Source of the DNA: Chryseobacterium camelliae
Lineage (GTDB): Bacteria; Bacteroidota; Bacteroidia; Flavobacteriales; Weeksellaceae
Assembly: GCF_027920545.1 (NCBI RefSeq)
Contig: NZ_CP115859.1
Coordinates: 1,612,001-1,676,000 of the forward strand
DNA: 64,000 nt
Reading direction: 5' to 3'
Shown piece by piece: positions 1 to 9,405 of the stretch (positions within the stretch are counted from its first letter, which is position 1; every line of letters starts with the position of its first letter). Made by a program: the position numbers and the translations under genes. Below the pieces are notes generated by a model. The model was not told where the DNA came from and searched no databases. It worked only from the letters and a program-made list of their open reading frames with translations.

Positions 1-573
1 CCAAAATTTAAGAAAATCAATATCTCTTAAACCCTCAAATAAGCTTTTCACTTTTGGATACTTTGTTGTAACGTCACCCTTGATTGCTAATTTGTAATCA
101 GGATTTACGTTCAAACTTTCTTTTACCCAGTCTACTAACTGCTTATTTGTACTATCCATAGGAATCCCTGTAGGACTCTTAAAATTCTTTTGCTCGTCAT
201 CTGGCAAATCAAGATAGCTCTTAAGCTGGTTCATAGGAACCCCAATCGCCTGTACTTTTTGGAATGCAGCTTTCTGGTTGTTGTCAAAAGTAATTCCATA
301 CTTTTTTCCCATATTATCCAAAAGCTGTAGTCTCTCAGATGCATTTTCTACTGGCTGGAAATAAAATTTCCCGTCCGGAGTAGCGTTGATAGTCATCAAA
401 CTTGCATCAGGAAGTAACTTCTCTGATATTGAAGATGGCGGTTTGATCTGCTCCACGTCAGGTTTTTTAAACTGAGTGGTCAAGATAAAGAACGTAAGTA
501 GTAGGAACGCAACGTCACACATTGCCGTCATATCCGTAACTACTCCATGTCTTTTTGGTTTGACTCTCGCCAT
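1..573 (-). CDS. exbD: ExbD/TolR biopolymer transport protein, partial
   Basis: The reading frame starts at the ATG complementary to 571-573 and stays open to the window edge (191 codons), so the C-terminus is missing. After a short basic N-terminus there is one membrane segment (about residues 14-34) of the pattern DMTAMCDVAFLLLTFF. Its second Asp is the conserved membrane carboxylate that couples the proton gradient in the ExbD/TolR family. The rest would be periplasmic. It lies 56 bases downstream of exbB on the same strand, the usual order of a TonB-ExbB-ExbD energy complex that drives outer-membrane transporters. The family call is firm; whether it serves TonB or another partner cannot be seen here. 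Confidence 0.9.
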   Translation of the reverse strand, partial: MARVKPKRHGVVTDMTAMCDVAFLLLTFFILTTQFKKPDVEQIKPPSSISEKLLPDASLMTINATPDGKFYFQPVENASERLQLLDNMGKKYGITFDNNQKAAFQKVQAIGVPMNQLKSYLDLPDDEQKNFKSPTGIPMDSTNKQLVDWVKESLNVNPDYKLAIKGDVTTKYPKVKSLFEGLRDIDFLKFW

Positions 574-629
574 TATTAATAATTTTTAATTAAACTTCTT
601 TTTACTTACTGCAAATTCTTTGCTAATTC

Positions 630-1493
630 TTAGTTGAATTCAGCGAAAGATTGTTGGATGCTCATAGCGATCTCGTCGATCTTATAAGTTAATCCGTCAA
701 TTTTAGAAGTAAAGAAGTTATAAAGGATGATAGCGATAGCAGAAGTACCAATACCTAATGCAGTGTTGATCAATGCTTCAGAGATACCTGTAGAAAGTGC
801 AGCCGCGTCAGGAGTACCTCCACCAGAACCTAATGCGAAGAACGCCTTGATCATCCCGATTACCGTACCTAATAGTGCTACTAACGTTGCAACAGTACCT
901 AAAGTAGAAAGGATCATCATGTTTTTCTCTAGCATTGGCATCTCAAGAGTTGTAGCCTCTTCGATCGCTTTATTAAGCGCTACCATTTTTTGCTCTTTGT
1001 TTAAAGTTGTATCGTGAGCTAGAGCTTTGTATGTAGTAAGACCTTCTTTTACTACGTTACCTACAGAACCTTCTTGTCTGTCGCACTCTTCTAAAGCTGC
1101 ATCGATCTTGTTTTGGTTAAGTAAGCTTCTTACTTGTACAACGAAGTTATCCAAGTTTCCTTTTCCTGCTGCCTTACCTAAAACGAAATATCTTTCAAAA
1201 GAGAAAACGATTACAGTAATCATGAAAGTAATCAAGATAGGTACGATAACCCCTCCTTTGTAGATAATTCCCAAAAACGAATCTGGATGAATGTCTTTTC
1301 CTTCAACATCTGAAAAAGCTACTGATCCTCCGCCAAGTTTTTCAGCATCTTTAAAATTCCCAGGGCTACCTAAAACGAATAAATAAATACAAATCCCTAT
1401 TACTAAGATGATAGGAATAATAACAGCCGGGTTTAAACCTCCTGTTTTTTTAGCAACTACTTGCTCATCATTTTTTGAAACATTCATTTCCAT
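630..1493 (-). CDS. exbB: MotA/TolQ/ExbB proton channel family protein
   Basis: This 287-residue protein has membrane segments at about residues 23-41, 80-104, 192-220 and 237-262. The last two have the Gly/Ala/Thr-rich pattern of the MotA/TolQ/ExbB channel core (TLGTVATLVALLGTVIGM and the ALGIGTSAIA stretch). With ExbD it forms the inner-membrane proton channel that energises TonB-dependent uptake. The extra N-terminal membrane segment ahead of the three core helices is common in Bacteroidota ExbB proteins. The start could be Met1 or Met3. It is the first visible gene of the operon, followed by exbD, and a -7 box lies about 50 bases upstream. Confidence 0.93.
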   Translation of the reverse strand: MEMNVSKNDEQVVAKKTGGLNPAVIIPIILVIGICIYLFVLGSPGNFKDAEKLGGGSVAFSDVEGKDIHPDSFLGIIYKGGVIVPILITFMITVIVFSFERYFVLGKAAGKGNLDNFVVQVRSLLNQNKIDAALEECDRQEGSVGNVVKEGLTTYKALAHDTTLNKEQKMVALNKAIEEATTLEMPMLEKNMMILSTLGTVATLVALLGTVIGMIKAFFALGSGGGTPDAAALSTGISEALINTALGIGTSAIAIILYNFFTSKIDGLTYKIDEIAMSIQQSFAEFN

Positions 1494-1543
1494 ATTTAAC
1501 TAAATTATATTGTTTTAAAATTTTTGAGGGTGTAAATTAAAGG

Positions 1544-1551
1544 CAAAATTA
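1544..1551 (-). promoter_or_regulatory. Putative -7 box for exbB operon
   Basis: On the minus strand the sequence reads TAATTTTG, fitting TAnnTTTG of Bacteroidota sigma-A promoters, about 50 bases before the exbB start. The surrounding 240 bases between leuS and exbB are extremely AT-rich and hold no gene. No well-spaced -33 TTG was found, so the call is tentative. Confidence 0.4.
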
Positions 1552-1733
1552 ATTAAAATACAATTATTTTAAATAAACAATTTGCTTTTTTTTGATAGAG
1601 TTTTTTTGAATCAATTCCAAAATCTCAATTTTTTTTTATTTTTTTGGCAATATTATTTCATTTTAAATAATATATTGAAAATTTTAAAAAATTACCTCTA
1701 CTTTTTTTTTATTTTACCAATGTTAAATTTTAT

Positions 1734-4547
1734 TTAAATTACTATATTCACTATTCTGTGAGGTACTACAATGATCTTTTTAGGATTTTTGCCATCCAAA
1801 ATTTGTACCATTTTTTCATCTTTAAGTACAATTTCTTCAACTTCTTTAACTGAAAGTTGAGCAGAAAGTGAAATTTTAAACTTCATTTTTCCGTTTACAC
1901 TTACCGGATATTCTATTTCATCTTCAACTAAGTAATCCTCATTCAATACAGGAAATTTCTCGAACTCAATAGATTCGTTATGTCCCAATAAGCTCCAAAG
2001 CTCCTCACAAATGTGCGGCGCATAAGGCGAAATGATAACGGCTAAAGGTTCTAAAATATTGCGTTTGTTACATTTTATTTTTTGCAACTCGTTTACAGCA
2101 ATCATAAATGAAGATACAGAAGTATTGAAAGAGAAGTTTTCAATATCGTAAACCACCTTCTTTATTAAAGTATGTAAAACTTTATATTCAGCTTTTGTAG
2201 GTTCTTCTTCAGAAACTTCAAAATTTTCTCCGTTGAAATATAAATTCCAGAATTTTTTCAGGAAACCATACACCCCGCTTAACCCTTGTGTATTCCATGG
2301 CTTCGATTGTTCCAACGGACCTAAGAACATTTCATACAATCTTAAACCGTCTGCTCCGTATTCTTCACAGATATCGTCAGGATTTACAACGTTATATTTA
2401 GACTTAGACATTTTTTCTACTTCACGACCCGTAATGTATTTTCCGTCTTCTAAAATAAATTCAGCATCCGCATAATCCGGTCTCCAAGTTTTGAAAGCTT
2501 CGGTGTCCAATTCATCAGAAGTTCCTTTTAATAAAGATACATCAACGTGGATGGCCTGAGTCGTATAGTCTTTTGCTAAATTTTTAGACACATATTGGTT
2601 CGTACCATCGATTCTATACACAAAAGCACTCATCCCTAAAATCATTCCTTGATTGATCAATTTTTGGAAAGGCTCATCATGGTTAATATATCCTCTGTCT
2701 TTTAAGAACATATTCCAAAAACGGGAATATAACAAGTGACCTGTTGCGTGTTCACTTCCTCCTATATATAAATCTACTTGTCCCCAATAATCCGAAAGTT
2801 CCTTGTTGGTAAAAACTTCTTCATTTTTAGGATCCATATATCTTAAGAAATACCAAGAGCTTCCTGCCCAACCTGGCATTGTAGATAGTTCTAGCGGGAA
2901 AACAGTTTTTTCATCAATTAATTCTGTAGCCACAATTTTTTGGTTCGCTTCATCCCAGGCAAATGTTTTTGCATTTCCTAATGGCGGATCTCCATCTTCA
3001 GTCGGTAAATATTTTTCAACTTCGGGAAGCTCCAACGGTAATGCAGAAGTCGGCAACGTGTAAGGCATTCCATCCTTATAATATATAGGAACTGGCTCTC
3101 CCCAATAACGTTGTCTTGAGAAAATCGCATCACGCTGTCTGTAGTTCGTCGTTCCGTGGCCGATTCCTTTGTTTTCAATTTCAGCAATTATTTTTGATTT
3201 AGCATCATTATAATGTAAGCCGTTTAAGAAATCCGAGTTTACACAAACAGAGTCTTTAGAATCAAAAGAAGCCTCCTGAACGTCTTCGTCAGTTTCAACT
3301 ACTTTTTTAATTTCTAAATTAAATTTCTTTGCAAACCTGTGATCTCGCTCATCATGTGCAGGAACAGCCATTACCGCTCCAGTTCCATAGCCCATCAATA
3401 CATAATCCGAAATATAGATCGCCATTTTTTCTCCGCTGAACGGATTGATCGCATAACTTCCCGTGAAAGCACCAGAAACGTTTTTCACGTCAGACATTCT
3501 GTCTCTTTCCGTTTTTTTGGAAGTTTCTTCAATATAATGATCTACCTCAGCTTTCTGTTCTGCCGTAGTAATAGTTTCCACTAAAGGATTTTCCGGAGCC
3601 AATACCATAAAAGTTGCTCCAAAGATAGTATCAGGTCTTGTGGTGAAAACCTCAACGATTTCGTCATGATCTTCAACATTAAATTTCACCTGCGCTCCCT
3701 GAGATTTCCCGATCCAGTATTCCTGAGAGTCTTTCAAAGGTTGTGGCCAGTCAAGAGTTTTTAATCCCTGCAATAATCTTTCAGAGTATGCAGAAATCCT
3801 CATACTCCATTGCATCATTTTCTTCTGGAAAACAGGGAAACCTCCCCTTTCGGATTTTCCGTCCTTTACCTCATCATTTGCCAACACGGTTCCTAATGCA
3901 GGACACCAGTTTACCGTTGTTTCTGCTCTATACGCCAAACGATAATTTAAAAGGATATCTTCCTTGTCCATATCAGAAGCTTCGTTCCATTCTTCAGCCG
4001 TGAAACTTAATTCGTCGTTTTCGTTGGCATTTAAACCTTCTGTTCCTTTTTCTTCGAAACGTTTAATTAAATCATTTATAGATTCAGCTTTATCTGTATC
4101 CTTATTATACCAAGAATGAAACAGTTCAATGAAAATCCATTGGGTCCATTTGTAATAAGAAGCATCCGAAGTTCTCACTTCTCTGCTCCAGTCGAAAGAG
4201 AAACCTATTTTTCTTAATTGTTCTTCGTATCTTGTAATGTTTTGCTCAGTCGTAATTGCAGGATGCTGCCCTGTCTGAATGGCGTACTGCTCAGCAGGAA
4301 GTCCGAAACTATCGTAGCCTACCGGGTGAAGCACATTGAAACCTTGGTGTCTTTTGTATCTCGCATAAATATCGGAAGCAATATATCCAAGCGGGTGTCC
4401 TACGTGAAGTCCTGCACCTGATGGATACGGAAACATATCGAGAACATAAAATTTGGGTTTGTCTGTGTTATTGGAAGTCTTGTACGTTTGATTGTCTTCC
4501 CAGTATTTCTGCCACTTTTTTTCTATCTGCTGATGATCGTAAAACAT
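1734..4547 (-). CDS. leuS: Leucine--tRNA ligase
   Basis: This 937-residue class I aminoacyl-tRNA synthetase charges tRNA-Leu with leucine in the cytoplasm. The HIGH-type motif is HVGH at residues 48-51 within a PYPSGAGLHVGHPLGY context, and KMSKS lies near residues 711-715. Between them is the CP1 editing domain with the pattern TGAVMAVPAHDERD. An anticodon-binding domain and a small C-terminal domain follow. The protein is longer than E. coli LeuRS (about 860), partly because of a charged insertion around residues 145-205. The gene is monocistronic with its own -7 box. Confidence 0.98.
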   Translation of the reverse strand: MFYDHQQIEKKWQKYWEDNQTYKTSNNTDKPKFYVLDMFPYPSGAGLHVGHPLGYIASDIYARYKRHQGFNVLHPVGYDSFGLPAEQYAIQTGQHPAITTEQNITRYEEQLRKIGFSFDWSREVRTSDASYYKWTQWIFIELFHSWYNKDTDKAESINDLIKRFEEKGTEGLNANENDELSFTAEEWNEASDMDKEDILLNYRLAYRAETTVNWCPALGTVLANDEVKDGKSERGGFPVFQKKMMQWSMRISAYSERLLQGLKTLDWPQPLKDSQEYWIGKSQGAQVKFNVEDHDEIVEVFTTRPDTIFGATFMVLAPENPLVETITTAEQKAEVDHYIEETSKKTERDRMSDVKNVSGAFTGSYAINPFSGEKMAIYISDYVLMGYGTGAVMAVPAHDERDHRFAKKFNLEIKKVVETDEDVQEASFDSKDSVCVNSDFLNGLHYNDAKSKIIAEIENKGIGHGTTNYRQRDAIFSRQRYWGEPVPIYYKDGMPYTLPTSALPLELPEVEKYLPTEDGDPPLGNAKTFAWDEANQKIVATELIDEKTVFPLELSTMPGWAGSSWYFLRYMDPKNEEVFTNKELSDYWGQVDLYIGGSEHATGHLLYSRFWNMFLKDRGYINHDEPFQKLINQGMILGMSAFVYRIDGTNQYVSKNLAKDYTTQAIHVDVSLLKGTSDELDTEAFKTWRPDYADAEFILEDGKYITGREVEKMSKSKYNVVNPDDICEEYGADGLRLYEMFLGPLEQSKPWNTQGLSGVYGFLKKFWNLYFNGENFEVSEEEPTKAEYKVLHTLIKKVVYDIENFSFNTSVSSFMIAVNELQKIKCNKRNILEPLAVIISPYAPHICEELWSLLGHNESIEFEKFPVLNEDYLVEDEIEYPVSVNGKMKFKISLSAQLSVKEVEEIVLKDEKMVQILDGKNPKKIIVVPHRIVNIVI

Positions 4548-4568
4548 TCTATAATTTTATATAAAGCA

Positions 4569-4576
4569 CAAATTTA
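4569..4576 (-). promoter_or_regulatory. Putative -7 box for leuS
   Basis: The minus strand reads TAAATTTG, matching TAnnTTTG, ending 21 bases before the leuS ATG. It overlaps the hairpin that may end the upstream gene's transcript. No -33 TTG is evident. Confidence 0.5.
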
Positions 4577-4601
4577 AGTTTTTTAAAAGAAAAAACTTAA
4601 A
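4573..4601 (-). terminator. AT-only hairpin after DUF1501 gene
   Basis: A perfect 12-base inverted repeat (4573-4584 against 4590-4601) with a 5-base loop lies 14 bases past the DUF1501 stop. It carries a run of six T in the stem, but no further T run follows. It may be a weak terminator separating this gene from leuS. Confidence 0.4.
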
Positions 4602-4614
4602 TATTATTTTCATG

Positions 4615-6246
4615 TTATTTAGCAATGATGATCTTACTTGTAAATTCCACCTCTGTAGTTTTAGCTCTTAATACATAATTTCCATTGGGTAAGTTCCCTA
4701 CAAACAATTTTGCCTTCCCATGATTAATTCCGTGGGTATCCGAAAGCACTTCTCTTCCTGCAGCATCATAAAAAATAAATACTGCATTTTCTCCGGAATT
4801 CCCATTTCCGAAATCCACTTCCAAAAAGTCTTTTACAGGGTTCGGATATACTTTGATTTTAGTTTTTGTTATTACCTCCTGCGTTCCCAAAGCAGCACAA
4901 ACCGCAGTAGCTGTACTGGATGCAGAAATTAAATTTATTTTATTGGCTGGGGTTACAAAATCCTGTAATTCAGCAGAAGCGATAAGCCCCGAATCTGCAC
5001 CTAACCAATCTTGTAAAAGGGAAGCGAATATCTGACGGTAATCAAATCTTCTCTGACTTTGATTATAGTAATAGCTCGTAGCATTCGTAAATAAAGGATG
5101 ATCTCCCATAATCCCGGAATTCAATCCATTTCCTACAATAAAGAACGGCGCCAAATCTCCATGATCAGTTCCCAAACTTGCATTTTCTCTTACCTGTCTT
5201 CCAAACTCACTAAAGGTAACCGTCATAATTTTATGACCGATTCCCAAGGCTTCAACATCTGCCTGAAAAGCCTGAATAGAATTTGAAATATCCGCCAGTA
5301 AATTAGCATGGTTCCCCAATTGTGTACTTCCCGACTGAATCTGATTAACATGGGTATCAAAACCTCCTAAATTCACCTGGAAGATTTTTGTTTTACTTCC
5401 TCCTTTGATCAGCCTTGCCACCGTCTTCAGCTGTTTTGCCAAAGTAGATGCAGGATAAGTTGTCGTAGAATTATTCCCGGCATTGAAAACCTGCATAACC
5501 CTGTTATAATAAGCATCCATACTGCTCGCAACATTTTTAATATAATCTAAAAGATCATTATACTCCGACTGAGTAGGAATTACACTCACAAACAAATTGG
5601 TAAACAAAGAATTTTGAAAACCTGTAAGGTTATATTCTATATTTTTCTCTGTGATATGTTCATAAAATAAACTGGGGTTTAAATTCCCCAACTGTATTGC
5701 TAAAGGATCCGGGCTTTGTGTCGTAGGATTTCCGGCCAAACCGGGATATAAAGCTCCCAAATATCTTCCAAACATTCCGTCCAACAAATCCGGATTATTA
5801 TTCGTACCGTCTTTTCCGGAAAACATTAAGTTTTCTGATCTGAAATGGGAATAATTAGGATTCGGGTACCCTACACCGTTCAGCAAAGTTAATTTCCCTG
5901 AATCGTAAAGTGATTTAAACCCCGTCATTGACGGATGCAGCCCAACCTGCTTAGTAGCAGCAACCGTACTATCCAAAGGAATATACGCCCCCGTTCCTGT
6001 ATTATTAATTTTAATATTAGGTCTTAAATTCGCATACGTATCATATTGATTGACCGGAATCACCGTATTCAAACCATCATTCGCTCCCGCCAGTCTTAAT
6101 ATAACCAGAACACGCTCATTCACCGGATCACAATTCACATTAAAGTCCAGAAACTGATTCATTACACGAGAAGGCATTCCGTTGAGCAAAAAAGGAGCTC
6201 CAACTCCTGCCATAGAAATCAACTGTAGAAATTTTTTTCTGTCCAT
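4615..6246 (-). CDS. DUF1501 protein with T9SS type A sorting domain
   Basis: This 543-residue protein matches the DUF1501 family (Pfam PF07394, in the alkaline phosphatase-like clan). Visible family features are the LRLAGANDGLNTVIPV stretch, GGFDTHVNQ and SEFGRQVREN. The N-terminus (MDRKKFLQLISMAGVG) looks like a Tat-type leader, but only one Arg is present. Residues from about 465 to the end form a T9SS type A sorting domain (VYPNPVKDFLEVDF early, NGNYVLRA late). It is therefore predicted to be exported to the cell surface or medium. It starts 2 bases after the DUF1800 gene ends; the two families are usually neighbours and probably work together. The enzymatic substrate is unknown. Confidence 0.9.
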   Translation of the reverse strand: MDRKKFLQLISMAGVGAPFLLNGMPSRVMNQFLDFNVNCDPVNERVLVILRLAGANDGLNTVIPVNQYDTYANLRPNIKINNTGTGAYIPLDSTVAATKQVGLHPSMTGFKSLYDSGKLTLLNGVGYPNPNYSHFRSENLMFSGKDGTNNNPDLLDGMFGRYLGALYPGLAGNPTTQSPDPLAIQLGNLNPSLFYEHITEKNIEYNLTGFQNSLFTNLFVSVIPTQSEYNDLLDYIKNVASSMDAYYNRVMQVFNAGNNSTTTYPASTLAKQLKTVARLIKGGSKTKIFQVNLGGFDTHVNQIQSGSTQLGNHANLLADISNSIQAFQADVEALGIGHKIMTVTFSEFGRQVRENASLGTDHGDLAPFFIVGNGLNSGIMGDHPLFTNATSYYYNQSQRRFDYRQIFASLLQDWLGADSGLIASAELQDFVTPANKINLISASSTATAVCAALGTQEVITKTKIKVYPNPVKDFLEVDFGNGNSGENAVFIFYDAAGREVLSDTHGINHGKAKLFVGNLPNGNYVLRAKTTEVEFTSKIIIAK

Positions 6247-6248
6247 AA

Positions 6249-7922
6249 TTACATTGTTTGAAATTCGGGAGATTTAATAAGCGCTTTCACCAGACGGTCA
6301 ATCGGAATCTTCACATTCGTAGCTGTTCCGGTTGTAAGATAGTTATTCCACTCATTCTGCCAATTAATGACACTTAAGCCATTAAGGAATACATTTTTAA
6401 AATAATCCAGCCTTGCAGGAGGCGGAAAATCAACAAAAAGCAGTTCGCAAAATTCCGAAACCAGCTGTACAGCATCTGCCGGATTTTGAAAATTACCACT
6501 ATCCTTTACAAACACGGGCAAATTGAGTTTATATAAAAAACCATTTTGGGTAAGTCCGTTAATCAATATATCAATAGAATTACTGTAGCGAATCCTTAAA
6601 GAGGAAGTGGTAATCCAGTTTTTATCATAATTAGGACTGCTGGAATAGGCTGCATATCCGTTGACAGATTGTGGTCTAAAAACCGGCATTCCTGAATTTT
6701 GAGAATAACTGGAAATGGTCGACAAAAAGCTGTGCAAGGAACTAGGATTTGCAGAATACAAAGGTGTTGAAAGCTGAAGCAAAGAAAACATATGAAAGTA
6801 CAATTCCAAAGGACTTTTCACCAGTGAACCAATAGTCTGATCTCCTGCAATGGCATCTTCTTCATCATAAAAATGTTTACTGGACAACAGCGTTCTCAGA
6901 ACCGGCAAAATATTATAGCCATTTGCTTTAAGTGCGGTTGCTAAAGGAACAATAATATTCGTTTCTATATCAGTGGTAATATTTCTTCCCACAAAATAAC
7001 GATACATTCTTCTACAATAAGCTTTAGCGGTTTCATCCTGATTAAAAACCATCGTTATAAAGCTTTCAAACTCTGCCTGAATAGTACTTACAGTATTTGC
7101 TCCGGCAATTACAGTTCCTCCAAAAGCACTGCTAAACGTTTTATTGGTAAGATCGTGGGTATTTACATCTATAAACCCTTTTGGCAGCAGGGTAACGGGA
7201 TCAACCGTATTAAGCCTCGCCGTTTTATTAAGCTGATTGGCTGAAGTCAGCGTAAAACCTGTTAAAACTTTTGCAGCTTGTTGTACATCAGTTTCTGTAT
7301 AATTGGTGTAATTTCCGGTTCCAATCTGAGGACCTTTAAGAATGGTAAATAGTTCTAAAAATTCTCTTGCATAATTTTGATTCGGGCTGTTTTTCTTATT
7401 TACATTGTTGTTAAGATAAATAAGCATTCTCGGATTTAAGGTAACTCTTATTGCTAAATCTTTTAAGCTTCCATTCGCATGAAATCTTAAAAGTTCCTTA
7501 TAATCAAAATTGGTAAAAAAACTCGCATCATTATCCGTCACAAAAAGCAGATGCAGCCAATACACGATTTTATATTGTGCGGAAGTATCTTTCATGGCAT
7601 GATACATCCACCAATAATTATCATACACTACAGAATTTGCCGTACTTAATGTATCAGTAATAGTCGGATTTGCCACGGTAGGTACAATAGTCTCCGCATT
7701 ATTATTGAGAGGACTCGGCGGTGAAGGAGCCGTAAAGGTAAACAACTCATTCAATGCCTGATCGGGAGTTTTTGATGCAAAGTAATTGATTCTTGCCTTT
7801 GTGATATTATAGGTTGTTCTTCTCAGCAAATGATATGCATTGAAAAAACCTAAGGCAGATGTTTTAGGAGTTAAACTTGGCATTACAAAAGATTTTAGTG
7901 AATCAAAGTTAATCAATTGCAT
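6249..7922 (-). CDS. DUF1800 domain-containing protein
   Basis: This 557-residue protein fits the DUF1800 family (Pfam PF08811). Evidence is the N-terminal AYHLLRRTTY motif, the REFLELFT motif and the RYFVGRN segment in the expected order. Function is unknown, although the family nearly always sits next to DUF1501 genes, as here (2-base gap, same operon). A GTG at 7925 directly precedes the ATG at 7922; I chose the ATG. I see no clear signal peptide and no T9SS domain, although its partner has one. That raises the question of how, or whether, it is exported. Confidence 0.88.
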   Translation of the reverse strand: MQLINFDSLKSFVMPSLTPKTSALGFFNAYHLLRRTTYNITKARINYFASKTPDQALNELFTFTAPSPPSPLNNNAETIVPTVANPTITDTLSTANSVVYDNYWWMYHAMKDTSAQYKIVYWLHLLFVTDNDASFFTNFDYKELLRFHANGSLKDLAIRVTLNPRMLIYLNNNVNKKNSPNQNYAREFLELFTILKGPQIGTGNYTNYTETDVQQAAKVLTGFTLTSANQLNKTARLNTVDPVTLLPKGFIDVNTHDLTNKTFSSAFGGTVIAGANTVSTIQAEFESFITMVFNQDETAKAYCRRMYRYFVGRNITTDIETNIIVPLATALKANGYNILPVLRTLLSSKHFYDEEDAIAGDQTIGSLVKSPLELYFHMFSLLQLSTPLYSANPSSLHSFLSTISSYSQNSGMPVFRPQSVNGYAAYSSSPNYDKNWITTSSLRIRYSNSIDILINGLTQNGFLYKLNLPVFVKDSGNFQNPADAVQLVSEFCELLFVDFPPPARLDYFKNVFLNGLSVINWQNEWNNYLTTGTATNVKIPIDRLVKALIKSPEFQTM

Positions 7923-7983
7923 CACATAATGACACTTCTCATCGAAAAAATTATTAAATAACCATTAATTCAACAATACCAAA

Positions 7984-8012
7984 CAAAAAAACCCATCTTA
8001 AGACAGGATTTT
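7984..8012 (-). terminator. Terminator after lipocalin-like gene
   Basis: Read on the minus strand, a hairpin (AATCC..GGGTT with inner GTC/GAT pairs around TTAA) is followed by a run of seven T. It lies 25 bases beyond the stop of the 8038-8505 gene. Confidence 0.65.
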
Positions 8013-8037
8013 TTATATTTTAAGCAATAAAAACAAA

Positions 8038-8505
8038 TTATTGCGAAATTCTTTTCATTGTGTACGTTACAGATTTATACACTGTAGGATCAGTTTTATC
8101 TTCAATAGCAAGATTCAAAGTAGTTTCGTTAAGAAGAGTTACTTTACCTTTATCCGGTTCCACTGTTCCCATATATTTTATCTGGATACTTTTATCTTCA
8201 TTATAGATATAGGTAAATGTACGATCTGGAGACACAATACATTGTCCTGCGTTCACCGGATCATCATCACTATCTTTTCTTTTACCTGTAGAACCTTCGT
8301 TAAAAACCCATCTAGAGGCTTTTTCACAATCAGTATATGTAATCTCATCCGAAACACCACCTCCTGAAGCAGGAATTGTTGTTCTTACCTCCTTAATCGG
8401 AGACCATGTTCCAGCCAACGGGAACACTTGCTCAGCATCATCATCCTTACAAGCAGAGATAGACAATAATGATAAACCTGCAAATAGCAATGCTAATTTC
8501 TTCAT
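8038..8505 (-). CDS. Lipocalin-like lipoprotein
   Basis: This 155-residue protein has a lipoprotein signal peptide with lipobox SISAC (Cys19) followed by an Asp-rich KDDDAE stretch. The mature part begins LAGTWSPIKE and is rich in beta-strand patterns ending with YTMKRIS. This is the form of small lipocalin-like proteins common in Flavobacteriia. It would be a membrane-anchored lipoprotein; a ligand cannot be guessed. The gene stands alone, with a hairpin terminator downstream. Confidence 0.72.
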   Translation of the reverse strand: MKKLALLFAGLSLLSISACKDDDAEQVFPLAGTWSPIKEVRTTIPASGGGVSDEITYTDCEKASRWVFNEGSTGKRKDSDDDPVNAGQCIVSPDRTFTYIYNEDKSIQIKYMGTVEPDKGKVTLLNETTLNLAIEDKTDPTVYKSVTYTMKRISQ

Positions 8506-8604
8506 ATATCAAATTTTTCAAGGTCTAAAATTATGATTTTTTTTAAAAACTTCATCATTTTTTTTAGCTTTCGTAATTTAATTTTCAAATTATTAAAAAT
8601 ACCA

Positions 8605-8638
8605 TTGTCAGAACCTTATATTTTAAGCCTTATATTTG
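8605..8638 (+). promoter_or_regulatory. Promoter of GT2 gene 8653
   Basis: TTG at 8605-8607 is followed, 23 bases later, by TATATTTG at 8631-8638. The box ends 14 bases before the start codon. This matches the TTG-N(17-23)-TAnnTTTG pattern known from Flavobacterium. Confidence 0.6.
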
Positions 8639-8652
8639 TATAAAAACATCAG

Positions 8653-9405
8653 ATGCCATTAGTTTCCATCATTACTCCATGTTATAATTCTTCCAGATTT
8701 TTGGAAGAAACCATTGCATCAGTAATGAATCAAACATTCACAGACTGGGAATGGCTGATTACTGACGACTGCTCCTCAGACAATTCTGTTGACATCATCA
8801 AAAAAATAAATGATTCGAGAATAAAGCTTACCATTGCCGATGAAAACGGGGGAGCCGGACACGCAAGAAATATATCATTAAAAAAAGCATCAGGAAGATA
8901 TATTACATTTCTGGATGCAGATGATTTTTGGGAACCCGAATTCCTCAACGAAATGATTCGTTTTATGGAAAAGGAACAAGCAGAAATTGCTTACTCAAAC
9001 TATGCAAGATGCAATGCTGAACTTATTCCCCAACTCGAAGATTTCAAGGCTGACAAAGAAGTTACTTTTCAAAACCTCTTAAAAACATGCAGGCTTTCTC
9101 TATTGTCTTCCATGTATGATGCTCAGAGAGTCGGAATAGAATATTTTCCTGAAGGAAGCAAACGGGAAGACCATGTCATGTGGCTGAATTTATTAAAGAA
9201 AATCAATTCCGGGAAACCATTACCCAAAACCATGGCGAAGTACAGAATGCATTCGAACAGCATCTCAAGAAAAAAACAAAATATTATTAAAGATCAATAT
9301 CTGGTTTACAGGGAGCATATGCAATTTTCTACAATACAATCTTTGTATTATACTGCCAACTGGGCAATTAACGGATTTTTAAAATACTCTAAAATATTCA
9401 ACTGA
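8653..9405 (+). CDS. GT2 family glycosyltransferase
   Basis: This 250-residue GT-A fold enzyme starts with VSIITPCYNSSRFLEETI and has the nucleotide-sugar contact DDCSSD (residues 38-43). The metal-binding D-A-D lies at 88-90 in ITFLDADDFWEPEF. It transfers a sugar from a nucleotide donor; the acceptor is unknown, but the convergent waaA operon suggests surface glycan. The C-terminal part, with HSNSISRKK, is typical of wcaA-like GT2s. Its stop overlaps the next start by one base (TGATG), so the two genes are translationally coupled. Confidence 0.9.
   Translation: MPLVSIITPCYNSSRFLEETIASVMNQTFTDWEWLITDDCSSDNSVDIIKKINDSRIKLTIADENGGAGHARNISLKKASGRYITFLDADDFWEPEFLNEMIRFMEKEQAEIAYSNYARCNAELIPQLEDFKADKEVTFQNLLKTCRLSLLSSMYDAQRVGIEYFPEGSKREDHVMWLNLLKKINSGKPLPKTMAKYRMHSNSISRKKQNIIKDQYLVYREHMQFSTIQSLYYTANWAINGFLKYSKIFN

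Noticed and set aside
1494..1733. Possible small gene in the gap between leuS and exbB
   Set aside because: The gap is made of A and T runs with stops in all frames; only a candidate promoter is supported.
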